64,000 nucleotides of DNA from Rhodobacteraceae bacterium HLUCCO07 (GCA_001314705.1 LJSU01000028.1:62001-126000), one strand, 5' to 3'; positions 28,935-38,022 are shown, counted from the first letter of the stretch. Program-made: numbers and translations. The notes: a model not told the origin generated them from the sequence alone.

Positions 28935-29339
28935 TCAAAGCCCTAGTGCTGCTAGCATACAGGCTTGTATTTTTCTCAAACTATCGTTGGAAACAGTTTT
29001 TGTCTGGTAAGATCTGCGACCGTTGCCGTCGCGCCCTAAGCTGAACAGATCGACGCGTTCGAAGCTGAGAGCATAGATCATATCGCCTTTGACCCAACAC
29101 GATTTCGCTGCCCATCGCTCTGGGAGATCAACCTCGATCTCTATCTCGCAGTGATACGGCATTACCGGTTTCGGTGCTGTCGTGCTTAGTGGAACAACAG
29201 TTACCAAGTTGGGGCGTTGTTTGATGGGTTTGGATACAACAACACAAGGTCGCGACTTCACCATTTCCGGTTCTTTGAAACTCTTATCAAAACGAACAAG
29301 GACCAGTGTTCCCTGTTTCGGGTGATATCGCAGCGCCAT
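28935..29339 (-). CDS. PemK/MazF-family toxin-like protein
   Basis: 134 residues. The N-terminus has the MazF/PemK core pattern: GTLVLVRFDKSF, then KSRPCVVVSKP, LVTVVPLSTTAP, and WVKGDMIYALSFERVDL. Family members are mRNA endoribonucleases, usually paired with an upstream antitoxin. No antitoxin gene is visible on either side: dnaN ends 9 bp upstream and the downstream spacer holds only hairpins. The gene is clearly richer in A/T than its neighbours (many aaa, att, gtt codons), which points to horizontal acquisition. It may be a free-standing type II toxin or a domesticated regulator. Confidence 0.8.
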   Translation of the reverse strand: MALRYHPKQGTLVLVRFDKSFKEPEMVKSRPCVVVSKPIKQRPNLVTVVPLSTTAPKPVMPYHCEIEIEVDLPERWAAKSCWVKGDMIYALSFERVDLFSLGRDGNGRRSYQTKTVSNDSLRKIQACMLAALGL

Positions 29340-29348
29340 AGGGGCGTA

Positions 29349-30467
29349 TCACACCCGCATGGGCATGACGACATAGACGGCGGAGGTGTCGTTGCCTTCG
29401 CGCATCAGGGTCGGGTCGCCGGAGGAGTTGAACAGGAAGACGGCGTTTTCGCGATCGACCTGGCTGGCGATCTCGAGCAGGTACTTGGCGTTGAAGCCGA
29501 TCTCCAGCCGCTCGTCGCCATAGGCCACGGCCAGTTCTTCCTCGGCGGCGCCGCTGTCGGGGGCGTTGACCGAGAGGGTGAGCTTGTCCTCTTCGAGGGT
29601 CAGCTTCACCGCGCGCGACCTTTCGGAGGACACGGTGGCGACCCGGTCCACGGCATGGGCGAATTCGCTGGCGTCCACTTCGAGCCGCCGGGTGTTGCCC
29701 TGCGGAATGACGCGGGTGTAATCGGGGAAGGTGCCGTCGATCACCTTGGAGGTCAGGGTGATGTCGGGCGTGGCAAAGCGCACCTTGGTCTCGCTGACCG
29801 ACACGGCGATCTGGGTGTCGTCATTGTCCAGCAGTTTGCGCAACTCGCCCACGGTCTTGCGCGGGATGATCACGCCGGGCATTTCGCCCGCGCCCTCGGG
29901 CAGGTCGGCGTCGATCCGCGCGAGGCGATGGCCGTCGGTGGCCACGCAACGCAGAACGCGCCCGCCATCGGACTCGGCGACATGCATGTAGACCCCGTTG
30001 AGGTAATAGCGCGTTTCCTCGGTGGAAATGGCGAATTTCGACTTGTCGAAAAGCCGCCGCAGCACCGGCGCGGGGGCCGAGAAATTCGAGCTGTATTCCG
30101 ACGACGCCATCACCGGGAAATCCTCTTTCGGCAGCGTGGCGAGGTTGAAATGCGACCGGCCCGCAGCGACCGAGAGGCGGCCCGCGGCACTGTCGTCGGT
30201 GAGCGTGACCAGCGCGCCATCGGGCAGTTTGCGCACGATCTCGTGCAGCGTCACCGCCGAGACCGTGGTGGCGCCGGCGCGTTCGACCTGTGCCGGGGCA
30301 CGATCCACCACCTCGATATCGAGATCGGTGGCGCGGAAATGGACATCCGCCCCCTCGGCCTCGATCAGGACATTGGCCAGGATCGGGATCGTGTTGCGGC
30401 GTTCGACGACCGATTGCGCCTGGGCCACCGCCTTCAAGAGCGCGCCGCGTTCGATGCTGAATTTCAT
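29349..30467 (-). CDS. dnaN: DNA polymerase III beta sliding clamp
   Basis: 372 residues, the usual length. Three clamp folds in sequence; recognisable stretches are MKFSIERGALLKAVAQAQSVVERR at the start, EYSSNFSAPAPVLRRLFDKSKFAISTEETRYYLNGVYMH in the middle and the conserved C-terminus SGDPTLMREGNDTSAVYVVMPMRV. It tethers DNA polymerase III to DNA. It lies 136 bp downstream of dnaA on the same strand, with a GGAG-type ribosome site, and is followed after 9 bp by the mazF-like gene. Confidence 0.98.
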   Translation of the reverse strand: MKFSIERGALLKAVAQAQSVVERRNTIPILANVLIEAEGADVHFRATDLDIEVVDRAPAQVERAGATTVSAVTLHEIVRKLPDGALVTLTDDSAAGRLSVAAGRSHFNLATLPKEDFPVMASSEYSSNFSAPAPVLRRLFDKSKFAISTEETRYYLNGVYMHVAESDGGRVLRCVATDGHRLARIDADLPEGAGEMPGVIIPRKTVGELRKLLDNDDTQIAVSVSETKVRFATPDITLTSKVIDGTFPDYTRVIPQGNTRRLEVDASEFAHAVDRVATVSSERSRAVKLTLEEDKLTLSVNAPDSGAAEEELAVAYGDERLEIGFNAKYLLEIASQVDRENAVFLFNSSGDPTLMREGNDTSAVYVVMPMRV

Positions 30468-30603
30468 ACCCTCACTCCGTATCCGTCTGGCCGGGAGCGG
30501 AACCCTAGCCGTTTCCCCTGCCCGTGCAAGGGTATTGTGGGTGTTTTCGGGTGTAACACGCGGCAGGTCAAGAGCGTGGCCTCACCGGGGAGCATGACCC
30601 GGC

Positions 30604-31998
30604 TCAGGCTTCGAGCGTGCGGCGCAGCAATTCGAGGTCTTCGGCGATCTGACCGTCCTGGGCGCGCAATTCCTCGATCCGGCGCACGCCGTGCATGATC
30701 GTGGTGTGATCGCGCCCGCCGAAATGGCGCCCGATCTCGGGCAGCGAACGGCTGGTCAGTTGCTTGCACAGATACATCGCCACCTGGCGCGGGCGGGCGA
30801 AACTGCGCAGGCGCTTGGGCCCGATCATGTCCGAGAGGCGGATGTTGTAATGCTCGCTCACCTTGCGCTGAATCTCTTCCACGGTGATCTTGCGCTCGGA
30901 TGCGCGCAGCACGTCGGCAAGGCAATCCTGCGTCAGGTCGAGGGTGATCTCGCGCCCGACGAGCGAGGCGAAGGCGAAGAGCCGGGTCAGCGCACCTTCG
31001 AGCACGCGCACATTGGTGGAAATTCGGTGGGCGAGGAATTCGAGCACGCCATCGGCCAGCACCAGGTCGGGATATTGCATGCGCTGGGCCTCGACCTTGG
31101 ATTGCAGGATGCCAAGGCGCAATTCGTAATCGGTGGGGTGCAGATCGACGACAAGGCCGCATTGCAGTCGGCTCTTGATCCGGTCCTCGAGATCCTTGAT
31201 TTCGCCCGGGGCGCGGTCGGCGGAGATGATGATCTGCCGGTTCTGGTCCACCAGGGCATTGAAAGTGTGGAAGAATTCCTCTTGCGTGGAATCCTTGCCG
31301 GCGATGAACTGTACATCATCGACCATGAGGACATCGACAGAGCGGAACAGTTCCTTGAAATCCATCATCTTGCGGTCGCGCAGCGCCTGCACGAAGCGAT
31401 ACATGAACTGTTCGGCCGAGAGATAGACGACGTTGAGATCGGGGCGGCGCGCGAAAAGCTCATGCGCGATGGCATGCATCAGGTGGGTTTTGCCGAGCCC
31501 GACCCCGCCATAGAGAAACAACGGGTTGAAGGTGACTGCACCGCCTTCGGCGACGCGACGGGCGGCGGCATGGGCCAGCTCGTTCGGCTTGCCCACGACG
31601 AAACGGTCGAAGGTGAACCGGGCGTCGAGCGGCGCCGCGGGCAGCAGGTCGTCGCGCACCGTCGGCCGGGCCGGTGCATGGACCGGCGGGCCGGCCTGGC
31701 CGTTCGCGGCCGGCGTGGCCTGTTGTGCGGCGGGCCGGGCCTCGGCCCTGGCGGAGCCGTCGGCCACTTCGAACCGGATGCGGCGCACGTCGACGCCGGC
31801 GGCCGACATCTGGTAGCGGATCACATCGCCGAAATTCTGGCTGACGTAATTGCCCAGAAAGCTCGTGGGAACATGAAATGTGGCGACACCGTCACAGAGG
31901 TTGTCGAATTGCAGCGGTTCGATCCAGTTCTTGAAATTGTTGCGTCCGACCGTTTGCAGGAGTGTTTGCTGAACCTGTCCCCATTGCTCTTGTGTCAT
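30604..31998 (-). CDS. dnaA: chromosomal replication initiator DnaA
   Basis: 464 residues from MTQEQWGQVQ; a TTG 15 nt upstream (MDRGQ...) is also possible, but relatives start like MTxExWG. Domain I (1-80), a Pro/Ala-rich linker II (about 85-125), AAA+ domain III with Walker A YGGVGLGKT (163-171) and MVDDVQF, and domain IV, the DnaA-box reader, with ALTSRSLPEIGRHFGGRDHTTIMHG near residues 420-445. It opens oriC and loads DnaB. First gene of the dnaA-dnaN unit. The upstream spacer carries GCGGATCA repeats and GANTC sites. Confidence 0.98.
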   Translation of the reverse strand: MTQEQWGQVQQTLLQTVGRNNFKNWIEPLQFDNLCDGVATFHVPTSFLGNYVSQNFGDVIRYQMSAAGVDVRRIRFEVADGSARAEARPAAQQATPAANGQAGPPVHAPARPTVRDDLLPAAPLDARFTFDRFVVGKPNELAHAAARRVAEGGAVTFNPLFLYGGVGLGKTHLMHAIAHELFARRPDLNVVYLSAEQFMYRFVQALRDRKMMDFKELFRSVDVLMVDDVQFIAGKDSTQEEFFHTFNALVDQNRQIIISADRAPGEIKDLEDRIKSRLQCGLVVDLHPTDYELRLGILQSKVEAQRMQYPDLVLADGVLEFLAHRISTNVRVLEGALTRLFAFASLVGREITLDLTQDCLADVLRASERKITVEEIQRKVSEHYNIRLSDMIGPKRLRSFARPRQVAMYLCKQLTSRSLPEIGRHFGGRDHTTIMHGVRRIEELRAQDGQIAEDLELLRRTLEA

Positions 31999-32032
31999 CT
32001 GTCCCCGATCCAAGATTTCATTCCCTCAAGCA

Positions 32033-32067
32033 GCGGATCAACACATGATCCGCCGCCACGCGGATCA
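32033..32067. repeat. three GCGGATCA elements upstream of dnaA
   Basis: GCGGATCA (32033-32040) and its inverse TGATCCGC (32046-32053) form a hairpin-like dyad with a 5-nt spacer; a third direct copy follows at 32060-32067. All lie within 35-70 bp of the dnaA start, where an operator or 5' UTR element would be. Confidence 0.55.
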
Positions 32068-32457
32068 CGGCACGAAGTAAAGATGCATGGCCAACACTCA
32101 CCCGTGACCTGGCCACAGCGGCAGGCCGAACACACGGTCGATGACCAACATCATCGCGCGTCACAACACCCGAGGGTCTGGCAGGTCATTCCAACCGCCA
32201 TGATCACACCCGAGGCGTGACGCAGAACTGGACAAGATTCAGCAGCAGCAGCTAGCTAAAACACAGACACGGGCAGCCCCGTTTTCCGGCGCTGTAAATG
32301 CCCTCTGCATGGCTTGTCCCCCAAGTGCGATGTGACTCGCAGGGTCGAAATTAGCAACATGCGCAGCGCAGGGGCAACGAAACTTCACGCTTGACTCTGT
32401 CTTTTCGGGGAAAGAATCTCGCAAGTCCTTTGAAGTCAATGAAATATGGGGCGCAAG

Positions 32458-32487
32458 AAAAAAGGGCGCACCGCGAGGCGCGCCCTT
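32458..32487 (-). terminator. intrinsic terminator of rpsT
   Basis: Read on the minus strand, AAGGGCGC pairs with GCGCCCTT around a 10-nt loop and is followed by T residues, 28 bp after the rpsT stop. Confidence 0.85.
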
Positions 32488-32514
32488 GGACGGATGAAAC
32501 TGTGCCGTGACGCC

Positions 32515-32778
32515 TTAGCCGAGAGCCTTGACCCGGGCAGAGAGGCGCGACATTTTCCGCGCGGCGGTGTTCTTGTGATAGACGCCCTTGGTCACGCCAC
32601 GCATCAGTTCGGGCTGGGCGGCGCGCAGGGCGGTCTGTGCCGCTTCCTTGTCGCCCGAGGTGATCGCTTCCTCGACGCGGCGCAGGAAGGTGCGGATGCG
32701 CGAGCGGCGAGCCTTGTTGACGGCGAAGCGGCGTTCGTTCTGGCGGGCGCGCTTCTTGGACTGTGGTGTATTGGCCAT
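32515..32778 (-). CDS. rpsT: 30S ribosomal protein S20
   Basis: 87 residues from [16 protein letters not shown], the standard S20 length and start; an ATG 30 nt upstream gives a non-conserved extension. Very basic, three-helix protein with the typical [24 protein letters not shown] and [19 protein letters not shown] stretches. It binds 16S rRNA early in 30S assembly. It stands upstream of dnaA on the same strand but has its own terminator, so the two are separate transcripts. Confidence 0.97.
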   Translation of the reverse strand: MANTPQSKKRARQNERRFAVNKARRSRIRTFLRRVEEAITSGDKEAAQTALRAAQPELMRGVTKGVYHKNTAARKMSRLSARVKALG

Positions 32779-32895
32779 GTGTCGGGACCTTTCGTCGGTT
32801 CGGTTCAATTTCTATGCGTGAAACCGCCCGAACGGGCCCCGGCGTCGTCCGGATGAGTCTTGCCTGAGCGGGCATCACGCGCATGTCTGGCGCGC

Positions 32896-32923
32896 TTAAT
32901 ACGCAATTCCGCGGGAAATGCAA
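32896..32923 (-). promoter_or_regulatory. candidate promoter of rpsT
   Basis: On the minus strand, TTGCAT (32918-32923) and TATTAA (32896-32901) are 16 bp apart, about 118 bp before the S20 start codon. The match is reasonable; no expression evidence is available. Confidence 0.4.
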
Positions 32924-33009
32924 TCGCCAAAACCGCCCGTGCCGTTTTTCGCCGTCGCGCCGGGGGCCATGCTCTGGCCCTTGGGCATAATCTGCCCTAA
33001 AGAGGGGCC

Positions 33010-33855
33010 ATGATCCTGAGTTTCGGCAAGAAGGCTGGCGAAGTGAACGAAAATCACCGGGGACGCATGACGCGCGAAGGCATCCGCATTCATGACGAGG
33101 CGGATTTCGCGGGTATGCACAAGGCGGGCGAACTGGCCGCGCGCATTCTCGACGAGGTGGCGGAACACGTGTTCCCCGGCCAGACCACGGGCGAGATCGA
33201 CCGCATCATCGAGGAGCGGGTGAAGGCGGCGGGCGCGAAATCGGCCACGATCGGTTACAAGGGCTATCAGCATGCCTCCTGCATCAGCGTGAACCACGTG
33301 GTCTGTCACGGGATTCCGGGCGACAAGCTTCTCAAGGACGGTGACATTCTCAACATCGACGTGACCGTGATCGTCGATGGCTGGTTCGGGGACACGAGCC
33401 GGATGTATGTGGCTGGCAAGCTCAGCCGCAAGGCCGAGCGGTTGATCCAGGTGACGCATGACGCCCTGATGAAAGGGATCGAGGCGGTGAAGCCCGGCAA
33501 CACCTTCGGCGATATCGGCCACGCGATCCAGACCTTTGTCGAAGGGCACCGGATGAGCGTGGTGCGCGATTTCTGCGGTCACGGGCTGGGCCGGGTGTTT
33601 CACGCGCCGCCCAACGTGCTGCATTACGGGCGCGCTGGCACCGGGCCGGTGCTCGAGGAGGGCATGTTCTTTACCATCGAGCCGATGGTCAACCTGGGCC
33701 GCCCCGAGACCAAGGTTCTGGCCGATGACTGGACCGCGGTGACCCGCGACAAGTCCCTCTCGGCGCAGTTCGAGCATTCGGTGGGGGTGACGGCCGAGGG
33801 GGCCGAGATCTTCACCCTGTCGCCTGCGGGCAAGTTTCACCCGACCTGGTGCTGA
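33010..33855 (+). CDS. map: type I methionine aminopeptidase
   Basis: 281 residues from ATG 33010, which has an AAAGAGGGG ribosome site; GTG 33043 and ATG 33067 are alternative starts closer to the family's N-terminus. The five metal ligands of the pita-bread fold can be placed: Asp in LNIDVTVIVDGWFGD (two Asp), His in GHGLGRVFH, Glu in FFTIEPMVN and Glu in SAQFEHSVGV. It removes the initiator methionine from nascent proteins in the cytoplasm. Divergent from rpsT with 231 bp between them. Confidence 0.96.
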   Translation: MILSFGKKAGEVNENHRGRMTREGIRIHDEADFAGMHKAGELAARILDEVAEHVFPGQTTGEIDRIIEERVKAAGAKSATIGYKGYQHASCISVNHVVCHGIPGDKLLKDGDILNIDVTVIVDGWFGDTSRMYVAGKLSRKAERLIQVTHDALMKGIEAVKPGNTFGDIGHAIQTFVEGHRMSVVRDFCGHGLGRVFHAPPNVLHYGRAGTGPVLEEGMFFTIEPMVNLGRPETKVLADDWTAVTRDKSLSAQFEHSVGVTAEGAEIFTLSPAGKFHPTWC

Positions 33856-33989
33856 GTTTTCGGACTGTCCGCTGCGCGCGGGCGCGCATCGGAAACGTGC
33901 CGTCACTTCCATTGCCCTGCCGTGGCCAATCCGGGCAAGCTGCGTCAGACTGCCCGGGCGGGGCAGTGCGCCCCGGGCGGAGGAGCGCG

Positions 33990-35171
33990 ATGCTTGCGGC
34001 AGAGGAAAGACCCGGGGCGGGGATGGTGATCCCGATCCTGTCGGCGGCGAATTTCATCATCGGCATCGGGGCTTTCCTGGTGATCGGCATCCTGAGCCCG
34101 ATGATTGCCGATCTGGGGGTGAGTGCCGCGCGGGGCGGCTGGATCATGACCTCCTATGCGTTGGGCTACGCGGTGCTTTCGCCGGTGCTCGTATCACTGA
34201 CCGGGGGCGTCGGGCGGCGGCGGGTGATCGCCGGGGGGCTGGTGGCCTTTGCGCTGGCCTCGGCCTTGTCGGCGCTGGCGCCCAATGACATCGTTCTGAA
34301 TGCCGCGCGGGTTCTGGCGGCGGCGGGCGCGGGCGTGGTGACGCCGGTGGCCGCGGCGGTGGCCGCCGGGCTGAGCGGGCCGGAGCGGCAGGGGCGGGCA
34401 CTGGCGGCGGTGTTCTTTGGCCTGACGATGGCGCAGGTGGTGGGCGTTCCGGTGGGCAGTTTCCTTGCCTATCTCCTGGGCTGGCGGGCGGCGTTCGGGG
34501 TGGTGGCTGCACTTGCGTTGCCGGTGGCGGTGGCGGTCTGGGTGATGATCCCGGCGGGGCTGTCGTTTCGCCCCGTCACGTTGCGCGACTTGCGGCAGGT
34601 GCTGGTCGATGCGCGGCAGATGGCGGTGATCCTGTTCACCGCGTCCTTCCTCGGGGCGATCTATGTCGTTTACACGTTCTTTTCGCCGATCCTGACCGAA
34701 ACCATGGGCTTCGGACGCAACGAGATGACGCTGGCGCTGGTGATCTACGGGCTGGGTGCGGTGGCGGGCAACCTGCTGAGCGGGCGGTTGAGCGATGCGA
34801 TCGGGCCGTTCCGCACGCTGTTGATCGTAAGCGGCAGCCAGGTGATCCTGATGCCGGTCTTCTCGGTGCTGCCGCTGCCGCTTTGGCAGGTCTACCTGTT
34901 CCTTTTTCTCTGGCCCGCCTTCGGCTGGTCCTTCATGGCGGCACAGCAGGCGCGGCTGATGCGGATGGCGCCCGAGCGTGCGCCGGTCCTGATGGCGCTC
35001 AACGCGGCGTCGATCTATGTCGGCGCGGCGCTGGGTTCGGCCCTTGGCGGGCTGGTCCTGGCGGGTTGGGGCATGGCGGCGCTGGGCCTTGGCGGGGCGG
35101 TGGCGGCTGGCTGGGCCACGCTGCATCTCATGGCCACCCGCGGGATGGAGGACGCCGCGCGGGCAGGCTGA
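33990..35171 (+). CDS. MFS transporter (DHA1-type efflux)
   Basis: 393 residues from MLAAEERPGAG, chosen for its GGAGGAG ribosome site; the open frame extends 141 nt further upstream without family similarity. Twelve hydrophobic segments. Motifs: GILSPMIADLGVSAARGGWIMTSYALGYAVLSPV and LVSLTGGVGRRRVIAGG (motif A), RVLAAAGAGVVTPVAAAVAAG and GRALAAVFFGLTMAQVVGVPVGSFL (motifs B/C of drug:H+ antiporters). It probably exports a drug or metabolite such as a sugar or purine; the substrate is not predictable. Confidence 0.88.
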   Translation: MLAAEERPGAGMVIPILSAANFIIGIGAFLVIGILSPMIADLGVSAARGGWIMTSYALGYAVLSPVLVSLTGGVGRRRVIAGGLVAFALASALSALAPNDIVLNAARVLAAAGAGVVTPVAAAVAAGLSGPERQGRALAAVFFGLTMAQVVGVPVGSFLAYLLGWRAAFGVVAALALPVAVAVWVMIPAGLSFRPVTLRDLRQVLVDARQMAVILFTASFLGAIYVVYTFFSPILTETMGFGRNEMTLALVIYGLGAVAGNLLSGRLSDAIGPFRTLLIVSGSQVILMPVFSVLPLPLWQVYLFLFLWPAFGWSFMAAQQARLMRMAPERAPVLMALNAASIYVGAALGSALGGLVLAGWGMAALGLGGAVAAGWATLHLMATRGMEDAARAG

Positions 35172-35174
35172 TGG

Positions 35175-36041
35175 TCAGCCCGCCGGGGGCACGGCGCGGC
35201 GGTAGAGATGCCATGTCGCGTGGCCGAGCCATGGCAGGACCAGGACCAAGCCGAGGAAGAAGGGCAGCGACCCCAGTGCCAGCAGGATCGCCACGGTGAG
35301 GCCCCATGCCGCCACGGTGAACGGGTTCTTGCGGGCCACGCGCAGCGAGGTGGCCACGGCGACGGGCAGGCCGGGGGCGCGGTCGATCAGCATCGGGAAG
35401 CTGAAGGCCGCGGTAACCAGCACGAGCGCGGCAAAGACAGCGCCCACGCCGCAGCCGATCACGATCATCGCCCAGCCGGCGGGCGTGGTCAGCACGGCCT
35501 GAAGGAAGGCGAGGGGCGAGTCGGGCTCGATCGGGCCGACCGTGGTCAGGTAGATGCCAAAGGCGGCGCCCATCCAGGCCAGGAAGATGGCGAAGAGGTA
35601 GAGCCCCAGCACGATGACGGGTGCAATCGTGGTGCGGCGCAGATGGCCGAGCGCGGCGGGCCAGGTGACCTCCTGCCCCAGTTCGGATTGTCGGCTGAGC
35701 TCGTAGTAAAGGATCGCCGCGACGGGGCCGATCAGGGCAAAACCCGCAGCCAGCGGAAAGATCAGATGGACGAGCGATTGCTGAAACGCGAGGAAGGCCA
35801 GCGCGAGACCGAGCGCCGGATAGATCAGCAGCAGCGCGGCCACATCCGAGCGAAACCGCGCGGCATCATGCGCGCCGAGGCGCAGGGCCGTGCGGACGTC
35901 GTCGAGGGTGATGCGGTTCACCTCGGGCAAGTCAGTCGCGCGTTCGCTGCCGAGGCTGCGGGTCATTTCGGCAAATGCATGGCCGGCGCCGCGGACCTTG
36001 CGCGCGCCCCAAGAGGCGGGGTTTCCGATTGTCTGGACCAT
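35175..36041 (-). CDS. DUF2189 domain-containing membrane protein
   Basis: 288 residues from MVQTIGNPASWG, which has an AAGGAGG ribosome site; an upstream in-frame ATG adds 23 Pro-rich residues. A cytoplasmic N-terminus of about 65 residues contains LPEVNRITLDDVRTALRLG, the DUF2189 signature, followed by about six hydrophobic segments arranged in three pairs and the C-terminal motif LPWLGHATWHLYRRAV. The family is conserved in alpha- and betaproteobacteria without known function. It converges with the MFS gene, 3 bp between stops. Confidence 0.82.
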   Translation of the reverse strand: MVQTIGNPASWGARKVRGAGHAFAEMTRSLGSERATDLPEVNRITLDDVRTALRLGAHDAARFRSDVAALLLIYPALGLALAFLAFQQSLVHLIFPLAAGFALIGPVAAILYYELSRQSELGQEVTWPAALGHLRRTTIAPVIVLGLYLFAIFLAWMGAAFGIYLTTVGPIEPDSPLAFLQAVLTTPAGWAMIVIGCGVGAVFAALVLVTAAFSFPMLIDRAPGLPVAVATSLRVARKNPFTVAAWGLTVAILLALGSLPFFLGLVLVLPWLGHATWHLYRRAVPPAG

Positions 36042-36167
36042 GAGGGCCTCCTTTCCTGTGTCGGTCGGGACAGGCGCAGACGGGATCACCGGGGTCGGTG
36101 GGCCTGTCATCCTCGAGAGCAGATTAACACGGGCAAGGGGGGTGTGCAGGTCACGATGACGCGAGCG

Positions 36168-36734
36168 TCAGGCGTTGTCGGCTGTCAGAAGCGTGATCGT
36201 GGTATCGCCATAGCGGCGCGCGTCGAGGGTCGTGAGGCCCTCGGGCGGGGTGACGGGGGCGCTTTCCTCCCACACGATCACGGCGCCGGGGGCGATCCAG
36301 CCGCCCGCAAGCGCGGCGGCGAGGGCCCGTTCCCCGAGGCCCCGTCCATAGGGCGGATCGAGGAAGATCAGCGTGAATGGCGCGGCAGGGCAATCGCCCA
36401 GTTTGCGCGCGTCGCGGCGGAAGAGTTTGGTTACGCCTTGAACATTGCAGATCTCGATATTGCGGCGGATGAGGGCGCGGGATTTCACGCCGTCATCGAC
36501 GAAGGTGACATGGGTCGCCCCCCGGCTGAGGGCTTCGAGCCCGAGCGCGCCGGTTCCGGCGAAAAGATCGAGCACCCGCGCACCGGTCACCGGATCGCCG
36601 AACCGCCCGCCGGCGAGGATGTTGAACAGGCTTTCGCGGGTACGGTCCGTGGTGGGGCGCAGATGCGCGCCCGCGTCGCCCTTGCCGACGCTGGCAAGTG
36701 CCCGGCCCTTGAAGGTGCCACCGACTATGCGCAT
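36168..36734 (-). CDS. rsmD: 16S rRNA (guanine(966)-N(2))-methyltransferase
   Basis: 188 residues from MRIVGGTFKGRAL; family length about 185-200. N-terminal RPTTDRTRESLFNIL, SAM-binding VLDLFAGTGALGLEALSRGA, and the catalytic DPPY motif (IFLDPPYGRGLGERAL) all fit RsmD. It methylates G966 of 16S rRNA during 30S assembly. It sits between the DUF2189 gene and the flavoprotein gene on the same strand. Confidence 0.93.
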   Translation of the reverse strand: MRIVGGTFKGRALASVGKGDAGAHLRPTTDRTRESLFNILAGGRFGDPVTGARVLDLFAGTGALGLEALSRGATHVTFVDDGVKSRALIRRNIEICNVQGVTKLFRRDARKLGDCPAAPFTLIFLDPPYGRGLGERALAAALAGGWIAPGAVIVWEESAPVTPPEGLTTLDARRYGDTTITLLTADNA

Positions 36735-36816
36735 GGGACAGGCCATCGTGCGGAACGAAGGGCGGGCGCTGCCCGGTCTGCTTCGCAAACCGGGCGGGGA
36801 CATCGCACGTTGCCCA

Positions 36817-38022
36817 TCACAGCAGCGCCTTCAACTCGGTCGCGGGATCGATCACGGCCGCGGGGTCGGGTGATTTGCCGCCTTCGATCAGGCGCTTGCC
36901 GATCATGTAGGCGCGCGGGTCGTTCATCGCATCGACGGCAAGGAGCGTGTCGCCCTTGAAATACCAGACCGACTGGCTGCCCTCCTTCTCGCCCTTGCGG
37001 GTGAACACGCGGTCATAGCCGGCATTCAACCCGGCGATTTGCAGCTTGATGTCATATTGATCTGACCAGAACCACGGTTTGGCAACGTAATCCTTGCCTG
37101 CGCCCAGCATGTTTTCGGCCACGCATTCGGCCTGGTCGATCGCGTTCGGCACGGATTCGAGGCGGATGCGGCTGCCGTGCCATGGAAAGGACGTGCAATC
37201 GCCCGCGGCCCAGATACGCGGATCGGAGGTGCGGCCCTGTGCATCGGTCCTGATGCCGTTCTCGATCTCGAGCCCCGCCGCCTCGGCCAGTCGGGTGTCC
37301 GGGGTGATGCCGACGCCGACGATCACGAAATCGACCTCGAGCGCGCGGCCGTCCGAAAGCCGCGCACCGCTGACGCGGGTTTCGCCCGTGAGGGTCTCGA
37401 GCCCCACGCCTTCGAGAATCTTGACACCGTGCGCGCCGTGCAGCGCGCGAAAGTAGTCCGAGGTCTCGGGCGCGGCCACCCTTTGCAGGATGCGGTCGGC
37501 CATTTCCACAAGGGTCACGTCGAGGCCCTTTTTCGCGGCCACGGCGGCGGCTTCGAGACCGATATAGCCACCGCCCACGATCAGCACCCGGCGACCGGGT
37601 GCAAATTCGGGGGCCATGGCATCGACATCGGCCAGCGTGCGCACCACGTGCACGCCCTCGAGCGCGCCGCCGATGCTGTCGGGCAGGCGGCGTGGCACCG
37701 ATCCGGTGCAAAGCGCCAGCATGTCATAGCCGAGTGTTTCGCCCCCGGCGGTCACGGTGTGGCCCTCGCGGTCGATGTCCTGCACCTCGATGCCGAGCCG
37801 CAGCGTGATGTCATTCTCGGCATAGAAGCTCTCGGGACGCAGGTAGAGGCGTTCGACCGCCATCTCGCCCAGGAGGTAGGCCTTGGAAAGCGGCGGGCGC
37901 TGGTAGGGCGGGGCGGGTTCGGCGCCGATGAGGGTCACGGGGCCGGAGTGGCCGGAATTGCGCAGCTTGGCGACGAGAGAGGCGCCCGCCTGACCCGCGC
38001 CGATAACCACGATGTGAGACAT
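36817..38022 (-). CDS. ferredoxin reductase-type FAD/NAD(P)H oxidoreductase
   Basis: 401 residues. FAD-binding VVIGAGQAGASLVAKLR at the N-terminus, PPYQRPPLSKAYL, ALCTGSVPR, the NAD(P)-binding VLIVGGGYIGLEAAAVAAKKG (about 147-167), IWAAGDCTSFP, and a C-terminal reductase domain (PWFWSDQYDIKLQIAGLNAGYD). This is the putidaredoxin/rubredoxin reductase architecture, which passes NAD(P)H electrons to a small [2Fe-2S] protein. No ferredoxin gene is next to it. It is divergent from a Prx5-type peroxiredoxin 81 bp away; a functional link is possible but unproven. Confidence 0.9.
   Translation of the reverse strand: MSHIVVIGAGQAGASLVAKLRNSGHSGPVTLIGAEPAPPYQRPPLSKAYLLGEMAVERLYLRPESFYAENDITLRLGIEVQDIDREGHTVTAGGETLGYDMLALCTGSVPRRLPDSIGGALEGVHVVRTLADVDAMAPEFAPGRRVLIVGGGYIGLEAAAVAAKKGLDVTLVEMADRILQRVAAPETSDYFRALHGAHGVKILEGVGLETLTGETRVSGARLSDGRALEVDFVIVGVGITPDTRLAEAAGLEIENGIRTDAQGRTSDPRIWAAGDCTSFPWHGSRIRLESVPNAIDQAECVAENMLGAGKDYVAKPWFWSDQYDIKLQIAGLNAGYDRVFTRKGEKEGSQSVWYFKGDTLLAVDAMNDPRAYMIGKRLIEGGKSPDPAAVIDPATELKALL

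Larger units (their letters stand above)
31999..32514. other. dnaA-rpsT intergenic region (dnaA promoter; possible replication origin)
   Basis: About 515 bp with no gene. It contains three GCGGATCA elements next to dnaA, four GANTC (CcrM-type methylation) sites at 32236, 32334, 32393 and 32414, and the rpsT terminator. I found no TTATCCACA-type DnaA box, so an origin here is not demonstrated. Long open frames on the plus strand through dnaA are mirror images of the coding strand. Confidence 0.5.

Noticed and set aside
30691-32220. 509-residue open frame on the plus strand
   Set aside because: Antisense to dnaA; composition typical of a mirror frame.
31999-33009. Classic oriC with DnaA boxes around dnaA/rpsT
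   Set aside because: No TTATCCACA-like nonamers were found in either spacer; the origin cannot be claimed from this sequence alone.
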